Shown: positions 39,691 to 51,499 of the stretch, piece after piece
How the letters are laid out: each line of letters begins with the position of its first letter
How positions within the stretch are numbered: position 1 is the stretch's first letter
Assembly (NCBI GenBank): GCA_003254905.1
Contig: QANU01016478.1
Coordinates: 961,058-1,025,057 of the forward strand
Source of the DNA: Nissolia schottii
Lineage: Eukaryota > Streptophyta > Magnoliopsida > Fabales > Fabaceae
Length of the DNA stretch: 64,000 bases
Reading direction: 5' to 3'
Program-made: the position numbers and the translations under genes
Notes under the pieces: generated by a model
The model's input: only the letters and a program-made list of their open reading frames with translations
Told to the model about the DNA's origin: nothing
Database searches by the model: none

Positions 39691-40096
39691 ATATACGCTA
39701 TACTTTGCTTGTAGTCCACTGGAGCACTCTATGGACTAACATGAATATAAATTATTCTAAAGACTGAAATAACTGAAAAATACTTCACAACGTGAAGCTC
39801 ACCAAGAGTCCAAACTGCTGAGTTTTACTGAATGAGCAGTGTGTCTTCGTCAACGGTATTTGAGGAAGGTTGATAAGGGATGAGTCATCGCTTAGTGAAT
39901 GACAAATCCCACAGCGACATGAGACAGTTCTTAACCATGACATGAAAATGCAATACAATATATAACAATCATAAAAACGTTCATATAATAATAATCATTA
40001 TCATCATCATCTTAAAAACATTTAAGAACATAAGCAAGTGGGGAGTTCTATAGATAGACATTCAGAGCATTACGATTTCGCTTTATGATGCATTAT

Positions 40097-40252
40097 CTTG
40101 GACGCACTACCCAAGTATCTAGGCCACAACAGTTGGGGATACATGCCCGAGACCATAGATTCTTGATAGTTAGTCTTGGCGCAGTACCCAAGTATCTAGG
40201 CCATGACAGTTGGGGATACACTGCCGGAGTCTATAGATTTCTGATAGTTAGC
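40097..40252. repeat. 78-bp tandem repeat in the LTR-like sequence
   Basis: Two copies start at 40097 and 40175. Both run through CCCAAGTATCTAGGCCA and AGTTGGGGATACA and end in GATAGTTAG. They are about 85 percent alike by eye. Confidence 0.88.
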
Positions 40253-40615
40253 CCTAATCTACATGATACATGACATCGGACATCACGAGCTGCCATGTCT
40301 GGGCTTTACGGTCTTGTCCTAAATTTACATGAATCTTTTTCTATTTTACGATCGTACACGGTATACCAGGGTCAACGTAGGTTGTCGCTGACTTACAGTT
40401 CTATCCTAGATATACTCCCATGAAAACAGTTTAAATACATAACATACATGATCATCATAACGTAATCCTTTAACTGATACTGATAGCATAACATGACTTA
40501 ATATTTATTAAATGTTTTATCTTGGAAAAATAAAGGTAAACTAAGATCTCATGCCTAGGGAGGTTCCCAGGTAAGAGAGGTGCGTCACAATGGATAACGT
40601 AGCCAGAATCTTTCC

Positions 40616-40832
40616 TTAACATAAGTCTTCTCCCACCATAATCTTTCCTTAACCGTGATCTTTTATTAAAGGTTTAACTAAACAATATGAATATCTATAT
40701 TACTTAACACTAATCATACACGAACAACATGACTTTATTTAATGCAATAAGACATGTGATCTCATGTAGTTCTAAAATAGTTTCATGACTTTCTAACATA
40801 GTTTCATAAATATCTACTTCATAAATAAAGAG
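40616..40832. repeat. Dispersed repeat, copy B (matches 37229-37432)
   Basis: Direct-orientation partner of the repeat at 37229-37432; the two flank the MSL fragment. It is located within LTR-like sequence. Confidence 0.72.
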
Positions 40833-41429
40833 TTTCTAAATAAATAATTATAAGGAAATAACTTCATTAATAACTAATTAAATAAAAGAATTCTTAATAA
40901 TAACTAACTTCATAAATACATAAAATAAAATAATAAGTTCTACCTCTTAGGATTTTATAAAATGTGCATAAATAAAATAATGCTAAAATGAATAAATAAA
41001 TAAATAACTTTAAAATAAATACATGGTCTAAAATAGACCATAAAGAAAGTCACTCACTTGAAAATGGCTAAACGCTAAGGAGCACTAAGTTGGGAGCTCC
41101 TGACACCCTATGTAGAGGCATTGCTTCCCCTCGAACGAAAAACGAGAGGGAGAAAATAAATAAAGTTAACTAGAGTGAAAAGTCTCACAAAAGTGTGACC
41201 TCTCTAGCTCTGGAGTGAATTTGCAACTCTAAACACTCACGAGAAATCTCTATATATAGGGGAAAAGGAAACCCCTTTTATAGCGTTAATCGATGTAGGA
41301 CTAGTTCCTGCACCGCTGCAGTGCTCTCTAAGCTCTACAGCGCACCCAACATGTCGCGCCGCTGCAGCGCATTGGCTTTCCCTTCTTTTCTTTTTTATTT
41401 AGGGTCGTGACATCTTCAAAATCATAAAA

Positions 41430-42260
41430 TCGTAAGATTTAAATCAAAATTTTAACAACCTTCGCTTCAAGGTCTTCCTGGATGCTGTAAGGAGGAGAGT
41501 TCGTAAGCTTGTATGCAGTGGTGTTGCCTTCTTTAAACGTGTGATTAATTCTAATATGCCAATCTTTGTCCGGAAGGTTTTTGATTCTAAACTTAAGAGC
41601 TTTGTATCTCTGCGAGGGAGGGGAAGAGGCATATATGATTTGAATTGCCACTAGAGAATCAACTTCAAGGATGATCTTTCTGCTACCCCAATCTCATACT
41701 ATCTGGAGGCCACTAAGGATTTCCTAGAGCTCAATTTCAAGGGTGCTACATCTCCCAAATCTTCTAGGAAACTAGCAATCCACTAACCGGAGCATTTTTT
41801 GACAACTCTACCACAACTCGCAAGACTGGGGTTCCCTTTTACAGCTCCATCTGTATTGAGTTTGATCCATTTCAAAGGTGGAGCCTTCTAATTGACAAGG
41901 ATTTGGCGACGAATGAGGATATTGGTAGCATGTCTCACTCTCTAGAAGGCCTTCTTGAACCTAATGATATGATCTTTTATGAGACTATGACCTATTTAAT
42001 TCTGATTGAAGATTTCCATATTCCTCCACTTTCACAAATTCCAGCAGGTAATTTGGAAGATGTCCAACTAACCTAGCTCAAGTTGGTTAAAGAGGTTAAG
42101 AGTCAAGTTGAATTCCAGCCAGCTTTTCAGATAGTGATTCGACAAGATTCTAGTCTCACGAAGCCAGTTATCTCTCCAGAAGCTTATACTTCTACCATTA
42201 CCCAGGGTTTTGGATATGTTTTGCATCATCACACGCTAAAGGTTGACAATATTTCACCAT
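41430..42260 (-). mobile_element. LINE 3' fragment: RNase H domain, broken
   Basis: The minus strand reads APPLKWIKLNTDGAVKGNPS near 41890-41830, followed by RNase H sequence down to LEVDSLVAIQIIYAS and INHTFKEGNTTAYKLTN, with a stop at 41439. This is the RVT_3-type RNase H end of plant L1-like elements. It belongs to another copy than the one at 8700 and has the opposite orientation. Stops are present and the rest of the element is missing. Confidence 0.78.
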
Positions 42261-42376
42261 AAAATTGAGTCCCCTTCCCTTTGAATAATAATAAAAAAAC
42301 TTAGTGGGGCTCGACCCATGCTTGTAGGGGGTTTATACTTATATGGGTTGAAAAAATAGCTAATACAATAATATAG

Positions 42377-42742
42377 ATCAAATTTTTATTTTTTATTTTT
42401 TACATTTGTATGGTTTTGGTACTGAAATCACCACCCCCTTGGTGATTTCAGGTTTCCTTTTTTTTTTTAATTAAAAAAACAAAGCATAAAATGCTAACGA
42501 CGACAGGTGACGCGACATTGACAAGTACAGAAATTGTCACGGGTACTGGCGATTTCAACACCTGTGAAATTTGGCAAGTACAATGGCGATTTCTATACCT
42601 ATCATTGTCGCTTCACTTGTTGCCGTAATCAGTTCGCAGCTTTACGTGTTTTTTTTTCCTTTAAAATACATCTAAAATCGCCAAGGAGTATGATGATTTC
42701 AGTACCAAAATCATACAAATATAAAAATAAAAAAAAATTCAC
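42377..42742. mobile_element. Small terminal-inverted-repeat element, about 365 bp
   Basis: The left end contains ATTTGTATGGTTTTGGTACT followed by GAAATCA. The right end, reversed, contains ATTTGTATGATTTTGGTACT followed by GAAATCA. The match runs about 60 bp including outer T-rich arms. No coding capacity. The family and the target duplication were not determined. Confidence 0.78.
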
Positions 42743-42769
42743 TCACAATGACTAAATTTCTTTTCGGGG

Positions 42770-44532
42770 GTCCATAGAAAAACAATTTTTCCATGCTCGT
42801 AGTTCCTGCTGTATTGACTGGTTAAAATATGAGTCCACAACTCCTTTATGCCTTTATTGACGTATTTTTTATATTTGGGCATCACGTCGTAATGGATGTT
42901 TTTGTCTGGTAAGTTGGATTCTTTTCTTCTGTTATTAGTTTGGACTCGATTGGCAACCAATTGCAATCTTTTATTTTGGGTCGTGATCATGATTTCATTT
43001 TGGCCCATGAAAATTGATTAACGAGTTGATCTAAGGTTCAACCAACAACAGAGCCCTACTTCAAGGTTGGCTTTAAGCACTGAGCAAGGCCTATCTTAGT
43101 TAATATCAAATCAAAATGATTACAAAATAAAATGTAAACATAACGAATTATGCTATTTGGACTTGTTTTGCTAGGAACACCACTCGATTCACACACCATT
43201 AACTTTATTCTTTATTAAATAAAATTTCAATCACACTCTCTTTTCATTAGAATCTCATTTAAAGATAAATAAAATATAAGTTGGCACGATATCTTAAATA
43301 AAATGAATACACATAACATTTAAAAAATAATAATTAAATTCTCGTGTGCCAACCTATTATCATTTTACATCCTCAACAATTTGACTAAAAAACCTAGTTT
43401 GCATTTACTTACATAAACAACTTAAGTGGAGTTTGTCAGTGTATTTTTGAGTCATGATCGCTTAATTATTGGTTTTGAGTTTGAGTCATAAGAATGAAAA
43501 AAAAAACCTCACATTATTCTATTGGAGAATTTTCAATCAAATCAGATCGGGATAATCAAATTCTTGATAATAAAACTCAAATATCAGTGATTCAATCAAA
43601 ACAAAACAAATATACTCTCGTAAACAAAGTTGCACAAAAGAACATTGCTTAGTATTTAGTGTAAAAAAGACAATAGGACAAAAGTTTGTCAATGGAAACA
43701 GACAGTTGTATGAAAGATCAACATAGTACATGAATATACATTTGAACTTTTGTGCAGTCGTTGAAAAAGAAGTGTTTATTTTGACACGGAAGAGAAAAAA
43801 GAACAAAGTTTAATTCATACATACGAAAGCAAAAAGTTACACTCAACAACTCAAAAAAATACTAATGATTAGACGGGGATAGCTTAAGCAAAAAAAATAT
43901 AATTGAACGAACGCATACATATCTAGCATTTTTCATCTTTGTCGTTAAAATTTTTTCAAGTAGGTATAACTAGAGGGCGTTGGCTACCTTAATTTAATCA
44001 TCAATTTGGGCACATATAATGCCCCAATTTTCATGTTCTATCTGTTAATGTACATATACATGGGCCCCACTAATACCAAATATGGAACCAATAATAATAC
44101 TAGTATAGTGTCTCTAGTTGAAAGGAGATCACAAGTCCTAATCGAAGCTGCTAAAGATTGCTTTCAGGGGGCTTCGATTTTCAAATAGATTTTTAACTAA
44201 CTAAAATTTATTCAAGACAGTCCAACCACTGTTGTTGTCAACTTCAATTAGCGAAATACCAGTGAAGTGGACGCAAAGAAAAGGAGAATCCTGTTGATTC
44301 TACCAAGTTTCTTGAGAAGTTATTTGATTATTACACACACCAATACCCATTACACTAATCACAACCTTTTTGTTTGCTAGCCCCGTATTTAAATGGAGCT
44401 ATTTGTGTTGCATTGTCCTTCAGGAATGAATTGACCACATTACATTTGCTACTTTATCATATTCTATCATAGTTTAATTTCTTGAGCAAGTTAGATACAT
44501 ACATCAAGAGGACAAAGGTGTAAACATATATC
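42770..44532. other. Intergenic stretch, no gene seen
   Basis: AT-rich sequence with only short, unlikely reading frames. The right end should hold the promoter of the WEB-family gene, but no clear TATA box can be chosen. Confidence 0.6.
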
Positions 44533-45664
44533 ATGGAGAGTGAAGAAGGGAAATTGGTGGTCACAGGGCGTGCAGAGATTGACACTCGTGCCCCATTCAA
44601 GTCTGTTAAGGAAGCTGTTATGTTGTTCGGAGAAAGAGTGCTTGTTGGAGAAATTTATGCCAACAAGCTCAAAGAGGTTCCTCCCATTTCTCTTTCTACT
44701 TGGATTCATGTTATTAAAAAAGCATGCTATGCAGCACAAAACTTTTTCCTAGAATTGTTTTGCTCCAACCAGATTACATTTTGTGAGTGAACATTTTCTT
44801 GTAGTTGTTTTTTTTAAAATATGATTTATGTATGTATGTTTGCTCTAATATTCTAAAATTTTACACGCATCATTTTCCTTTGTAATTTTATTTCCCTTAT
44901 TAAAATAAATTTTGTAATTTACTAATTCAGGTGTTACAAATTATGTGCCTAGATTTAAAATTAAAATATAATAATTTAGCTGAAACTCAAGAATGAAATA
45001 TTTTTGTTTATTAGCCATCTGCGACACTTGAGGGGTTTATGTATGACCAAATGCACGTAGTTAATTGACGTTGTTATTGTTATGCATCTCTGAAATGATT
45101 AAGAAGCGAACTGAAGCAAATGAAAATGGGAGTGCACAATCCAAAGTCGGAGCATTGGCATCCGAACTAGAAGAAACAAAGCAGAGCCTTGAGAAAGCCA
45201 GAGAAGAAGCCAAAGCCATGGCTCAATACATCAAGAACCTCAAGAAAGAACTGGAGCAGACAGAGAGAGAGCTGCAAGAGGCAAAAGCAAGGGAACTGAA
45301 GCTGATGCAACGAAGGGAGGATCCAGAGATGGAAGACCTCAAGTTCATCGCGAACGCAACTACAACGACCAACAAGGAGATCAGAATACAAGGTGATAGT
45401 GAAGATGCTGCTGCTGCAGCTGCAGAGGAAGCAGAGTTTCAGAAGAGGAGGTATGTGAAATTTGCTAGCCCTCATGCACTGGCTCAGGTTATTCCAAACA
45501 AGGAACATCAGCATCAGCATCATCATCATCATCGTCATCAACATGAGATGCTAGAGAGACCCCCTTCGGTGAAGAAGGCTAAGAGGAAGCCAGTGATGCC
45601 TTTGATTGGATGGCTTTTCTCTAAGAAGAAGGGGAGCCACCAAGTTGATTCTCCAAGAGCATAA
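44533..45664 (+). CDS. WEB-family (DUF827) coiled-coil protein, 2 exons
   Basis: WEB-family proteins are plant coiled-coil proteins; WEB1/PMI2 members steer light-driven chloroplast movement, but small members like this one have no firm function. Exon 1 (44533-44676) reads VTGRAEIDTRAPFKSVKEAV, then MLFGERVLVGEIYANKLKE, the family's typical start. Exon 2 reads GALASELEETKQSLEKAREE and LKKELEQTERELQEAKAREL (coiled coil), a His-rich stretch (HQHQHHHHHRHQH), and ends KPVMPLIGWLFSKKKG, the family's conserved tail. The splice is my inference: 44676 to 45104 (after AAG) keeps the frame and gives 234 aa, but the donor GTTCCT is weak and the acceptor could differ. Without splicing, exon 1 runs to a stop at 44790. 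The neighbour YAF9 is convergent. Confidence 0.85.
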
Positions 45665-47713
45665 AAATGGAGCCTTTTTCCTCTCTCACCATTTAGCTGG
45701 CTAATTAACATGCTCCAATTTCTACGATGGTTTCCTCAAAAGAATAAGGCCGGTGTTATATGCATTCATTCATTTTGACGCAAGACATTGTGCTGATGAG
45801 ATTTTAATGAGATTCACCTCTCATAAAAATCTTATCCAACAATGGATAAGTGCGTCTACACTAAAATGAGACCAGATAATATTTTTTAAAGAGTAATTAG
45901 CTGCCATTATTTTTCCCTAGATGTTCTCTTGTTTTGATATGTGAAACAAGGAGGAGGAGGAGGAAGTTGTCTCCCTCTCAATTTTGTAAATTTGTATATG
46001 TTGTAACTCGTTTTTGCTTGCTGAGCTGGGTTGGCTTGGAGCTTGCTCAATATGAAATCCAACGAGACAATAAACTGATAAAGTACTTTTCTGCAATGCT
46101 ATCCACTTAGATTTTTCTTCATGTTTTTGTGTTTGGTCCACATAGACTGGCGTCTCTCTTTAATTTTTGTTGGGGCTAAGAACAAACTACTCATCCAACC
46201 TTGAGCAACACGAGCCAAAGGCAATTTTTTTTTTTGTCTACATGAGCTAAAGTCGTTAAACTCGAGTTAACTTATAAACTCTTACAAGTTTATGATTTTA
46301 TTACACAAAACGAGTTAACACTTATGTAAATTCTTTTTTAGTACTCTCGATTCTACTAGTGAGTTTACGAGTTAAAATTTGCCTACGAGCTTACGAGTTT
46401 ATCTCATACGAAATTTGTAACTTTGTTAAATTCTTACCTAACTTTGTTTATGTTAGACAATATTTAATGAGTTTATTTCACTAATTTCATATATTTATTA
46501 TAATTAAGCTATATTTTATCAAACTATAAAATAATATACATATAGAATAAGGTATGACATAACAACTAAGTGTCATGTATTAAAGTGTATTTTATTATAT
46601 TTCTTTCATTAACTTAATTTAAAGTTAGCATTATTTAATTTCAATTATAAATACAATATTTAATTACGTTTAATTCTTAATTATATTGCTTATAACATAC
46701 TTTTTACGTATGTAAATTCTTACAAGTCAAGTTTACGATTCGAATTTGCTGAAGTTTCACAAGTTAACTTAAATTTTCGAATTTGATAACCTTAGCTAAG
46801 GTTACCTTTGGTTAGAGGGCTAAGATAGCTTTGATAAGTATAATTCAAAAACAAGACAACTGTTTTGTTTGAGTTCTGTGGTTATCACGTGACATCCTGA
46901 AACTCAAAAGTTATCATATGTTTACGGAGCGCTAAGCCGCTAAGTGTGATTTTGTTCTAATTATTTTAAAGTGTTATTTCAACTTTGAGTAATAATTATT
47001 AACTAGTAGCGAGTCCTCCCATTACATAAAATTAATATATCACATTAAATTTATTAAAAAACAATTTTATTATTCATTCAGTTCACTATTAGTCAAATCA
47101 AGAACAAATTTACAAAGTAAAAAGTAACAACTAATAATTGAGGAGTATTACTCTACAAGCGCCCAATAAGTTGAAGAGTCCACTAATGTTTCATTCGTTC
47201 CTAGATTATTATATAAGGAAGTTTCAACATTCTGACCCCAAATAAAAAATGGAAGTTAAAACCCCACAACATAGGTGCTGTCGGTAATAGCATAAAGTAA
47301 CGCTCCTTTTAAAACATTTTGTTTTCTTATTTTCTCAAGCAAAATGTACATTTTTGTTGTAATTTCAACAGAAAATATTTAGAAAGAATCGGTCATCAAA
47401 ATTGAGTCAAACCTATACTTGGAACACAAGTTAATAATCATCTAGTTCGGATTGGACTATAAAAGTAACAGGATATTTACATGGAAATCTAAGTTCAAGA
47501 TAAAAATATTAAAGACTACTCAATTAAAGCTGCATAAATGCCAGGTACCATCACCATTCTCCTAAAACTCCAATGCTTTCTACAGAGAAATATTCAAGAC
47601 AAATCTACAATAACGGTCTCTAGAGTTACTATGATACCCAAATATATACATAAGGATCCATCGCTAATCTTCCAACTTTACCCCTAAAAACTTCTAAAGT
47701 GAAATCATGTACA
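45665..47713. other. Intergenic stretch between convergent WEB and YEATS genes
   Basis: It holds the WEB 3' UTR (a possible AATAAA at 46069-46074), then AT-rich sequence. At 46240-46460 and 46700-46790 there are loosely repeated GTTTACGAGTT and GAGTTAACTTA motifs that could be a decayed fold-back element. No gene was seen. Confidence 0.55.
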
Positions 47714-49597
47714 TTAATAACCAGATGGTGGTTTTGACAGCTGAGGCAGACCTTCCACCAAACTCAATTGTCTTCGCAGCTTAACAATGTGAGATTGCAC
47801 CTAGGACATTGCAAAACACAGTCAGCACTGAAACTCCCACCAAATCATTAAAAAAAAAAAAACCCATACATCATACATAAGCCATTAAAAAAAGGATTTT
47901 AAAAATGCTTTGGACTTTGAGTTTCAACTTTCAACCAGTAAGAAAGAGAAGTCCACATGTGCAACCGGAGGAATGAATGTGGTACTAATTAATTTATCTC
48001 ATCCGAAATAGTGCAAAGCAAACGAAACATTTGGCAAAAACACCGAACTACGAACAAAGACAAAATAAAAAGCATGTCACCATGCCAAATGTTATCCCAT
48101 TTGTGAAAACATGATTTTGGTTAGTTGCATATCAGAAATGGATCAGGGCATTGGTTCTATTTCAGATTGTAATCCCCATAACTGCATAAAATAATGCTTC
48201 TTTAAGGAAAGAAAAGAAATCCACAAAGCATACACACAAAATCAATGCAGAATAAATGTGATTAATAAGGCCCTAACAATAAATCTACTTAGTTAAATAA
48301 AAGTGGGATAACAGAACAAAGCAGCCGTAACCTGCTGGCGAGCTGATGCGAGTTTTAAGAGCTCATCAGCCTCTGAGAAGTTCAAGAACCACTGGCTCAG
48401 TGGATGATCTTTGGTGTCACCTCTCTCCTTGTCATTCATAGTATCGACTGGTACTGCAAAAGCCAAGATAATTTGGGGGGGGGGGATTTAAAGGGGTTCT
48501 TCTTAAATAGAGGGATGACGAAAGAACCGAATAACATTTAAAATAACTAACCGGGGCTTGGTAGATTCAAACCAGCAGGAAGCCTAGGCACAATAACAGC
48601 AGGGTGATTCAGCACACGTGCGAGAAAGGCCTCCGATGGTTCAGGAAAGACAATCTCATTGTAAGATTCGACAACAACAGGCCTCTTGGTTGTCTGGGGA
48701 CCAGATTCATCTTCTGGATACAATTTCAAATTGTGATACCTACATGAACAAAATCCAGCAACATAGTCAACAATAATAAAGAAGAATGCATTCTCCACTC
48801 TCAAGCAATCAAACCAAACATGAGGAACACCAGAATAAGCAAGCAAGCAAACCAAAACTCACAAATCCAGCTGTTTCTCACAGGCATCGCTGTGGAAATG
48901 GACGGTGATGGCTATTTCAAATTCACCCCAACCGCATTCAGATAATTCGAAGGGGGGTGACTCAACAACTCTAGTGGGGTTATGAAAACTAGGATGCAGC
49001 TGAAACACAACCCTCTTTATCACAGCCCCAAGATCTTCATTTGAAGCTCCACGTACATACACAGTCCACTTATGAGATTGAGACCTAGTAGGAGCATCAT
49101 CCAAAGATTATAGACAACAGGCAAATTGCAAAACCAAGTTATTCATTAAATGTAAGAATAAAAGGGAACACAATGAAAAAATAATAGAACTCACTCACTG
49201 GCCTTCCTACCCAGATAGAATGCAATAGTCCCATACACTATTGGGACACAGATTTCAACATCTTTAACCCTCTTGATCACAGTCTGAAACCAAAAAAGTA
49301 AACTTTGTGAGAAAAATAAACAAATTCAGGGTCCCAAGAGCCATAAACGAAGGAAAAATTACAAGACTTGAACTTTATCATCACAGAAAACCAAACCCAG
49401 AAGCAAAACAACAAGATGGCACAATTAGGGAAGGAAAAATTCGGTGATCGAAGCTAAGAATCCCAAAATAAAAAAGTTACCTTTTTGTCGGAATCCTCAG
49501 AGGGTGGTGAAATTTTGAGGCGAGAAGGCTTAATATCAGAGGCGCCATCATCAGAGAGGTGTTCACCTTGCCTTTTGAGGGGCTGAGACTGAGACAT
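47714..49597 (-). CDS. YAF9: YEATS-domain protein, YAF9/TAF14/GAS41 type, 6 exons, 274 aa
   Basis: This nuclear acyl-lysine reader is a subunit of NuA4 and SWR1 in yeast and plants. Exons (minus): 49597-49481, 49283-49195, 49084-48863, 48739-48552, 48453-48332, 47800-47714; they add to 825 nt, 274 codons plus stop. The YEATS domain covers about residues 45-150: [60 protein letters not shown]. Residues His99, Ser101, Phe102 and Trp121 match the binding-pocket residues of AF9 and GAS41. The C-terminal part ([20 protein letters not shown], then [12 protein letters not shown]) is the coiled coil typical of the family. The second exon's donor was set at GTGAGTTC because only this gives the expected KASESQSHKW. 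Arabidopsis has two such genes; I cannot tell which one this one pairs with. Confidence 0.93.
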
Positions 49598-50200
49598 CTG
49601 AAAGAAGAACTTGAGTGTGTTTTGGTTTTCCAAAATTCAGAAACACGCGAAATCAGAGGAATGGGGTTTAGGGTTTTTAGTTTCAGTGAGGAAATTGCCA
49701 AGAGGGATCCTTTTGTGTTGGCATTTTTTCTGTGTTTCTTTGCTTTCCGTTTGATTCTTCAGCGGTTGTTCAGTTTTTTTTTCCTATTACATTTTTTTCA
49801 AAAGCTAATTATTGATGTATTTTATGTTATTTCGCTTAGGACAAAATGGGAATATTATACAGAGTTGACAAAATTTATTAGTTTATTTTGAGGATATTCC
49901 TTTGTCTTATGTTTTTTTTAAGGATATATCGCTATTCGAAAGTCAATTCAAAAATATCACTATTTAATTTTAATTGGATTAATTTTTATTCACCGACAAT
50001 TTAAAATTTTTTATATTACTATTTGACTAAATCTTTTAACAAGCTTTTAAAAGAAGTGAGAGAAAGTCAACATTTATAATAGATTTAGTCATAACTTCAC
50101 TACTTTGAAATATGTTTTTTATATTCAAGTTTAATTGAGATATAGTATCGATACAAAAGAAATTTACACAAATATTTAATTAATGGGTTAAAATTGTCAA

Positions 50201-50611
50201 TTTTGATTTTACACTTTATTAGATTTTTTCTTTAGTTTGAGATCTCAACAAATTTATTTTTTCATTTTAGTGTCTAAAGTTAAATTAGACTATTAAAAAA
50301 TGATATGATGACAAGTTATGTGAATTCCTCTATAATTTGGTTCAATATGATTAAACCAAGTTTTAATTATTATTAAATTAGTCAAATATAATCAAACTAA
50401 GTTTAAAATGTTATTAAACTGGTTCAAATTGGTTTGATCGTGTTTGACCGATTTGACGAACAAAACTTGATTTTAGCATGTTTAACCAAATTATAGTACC
50501 TAACATTCGTTGTGTGATCTTTTAATTGTTAAACTTAAACTAAAATAAATAAAAAATATTATCAAAGACTCACATCAAAGAAAAATTTAATAAGATAGAG
50601 TAAAAATTTAT
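50201..50611. mobile_element. MITE-like inverted-repeat element, about 410 bp
   Basis: The left arm reads CTTTATTAGATTTTTTCTTT then AGTTTGAGATCT. The right arm, reversed, reads TCTTATTAAATTTTTCTTTG then ATGTGAGTCTT, and the match continues through ATTTTTTATTTATTTTAGTT-like sequence for about 90 bp. No coding capacity. Confidence 0.65.
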
Positions 50612-51368
50612 TCAACTCTTAATTAATTATGTTTTGACACATTATCCAAAATGGTTAGCATTAAAAAAAACGATATCGATGGATTTGTTTTTATTTTCAT
50701 TATCTATTCTAGTTTGTAGTTTTCAATCCGTTTTAGTTTTTCATAAGTTTATAAAATAAAAAGTAAAGGAAATAGAAATAAAAATAAAATACATATCGAA
50801 AAGAGAAATCCATGTTTTTATAGGTTTTTAACTTTTTATTCCACCGATCTTAGAAGAATGAAAATTACTATGTAAAAATACCAAAATATTCCTCAATTAT
50901 CTTACTTCCCACCCTCGTTACCTAGGTTAAGAATATTTTGAGAATTATCAAATATGTTGAGGAGAATATTTATTATAAACCAAACAAGTTTTTGACTCCT
51001 CTCCGAAAACATTAAAAAAAATCCCAATAACTTTTAATGTTAATCAAATAAGTTTTTAAAATTCGAAAAAATATCATCACATTTCTAGATATAACATTTT
51101 CAAAGATGAAAGTAGAATTGATTTTTAGAGAAGTATTTTTGTTTGGCTTGTATCTTTGCTTTTGGAAATAAGTAACCACACTTTCTTCCAATATAATTGA
51201 TTCTACAAAAAGTTGAAAAATGTTAATGTTTCCTTACATCTCACATTTTTCTTCTTAATTCACTGTGTAGCATTATTCTCAAACACAAATCAATTATCAA
51301 TTATTTTAATAACCTGTGAAATTCATTCTCAAGTTATAAAAAACATTAAATTTGTCAAGGATGTAAAA

Positions 51369-51499
51369 TGTCCATCAAATTAGTTCTTTGTTATCAGTCA
51401 AATTAGTTCCTCCAATAACTAATTTGATCAATTTTTGGCAACTTTTGAGACGAATTCAATACATTTTTCGGTAATTTAGGGACGAATTTGATGGACACT
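51369..51499. repeat. 130-bp fold-back sequence
   Basis: TGTCCATCAAATTAGTTC at 51371 is matched by the complement of GACGAATTTGATGGACA near 51481. The inside holds a further partial palindrome (ATCAGTCAAATTAGTT ... AACTAATTTGATC). Confidence 0.7.

Larger units (their letters stand above)
39690..41412 (-). repeat. LTR-like sequence, possibly a solo LTR
   Basis: Read on the minus strand it begins TGTCACGACCCTAAAT at 41412, a start seen in many plant gypsy LTRs. It then contains GC-rich sequence, a TATATA box near 41250, copy B of the dispersed repeat (40616-40832), and a 78-bp tandem repeat. No gag-pol is next to it, so a solo LTR or a fragment is likely. The left end and the target duplication were not found; the boundaries are approximate. 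Confidence 0.5.

Noticed and set aside
46200..46800. Possible hAT-like fold-back element with GTTTACGAGTT motifs
   Set aside because: Clear inverted ends could not be aligned by eye.
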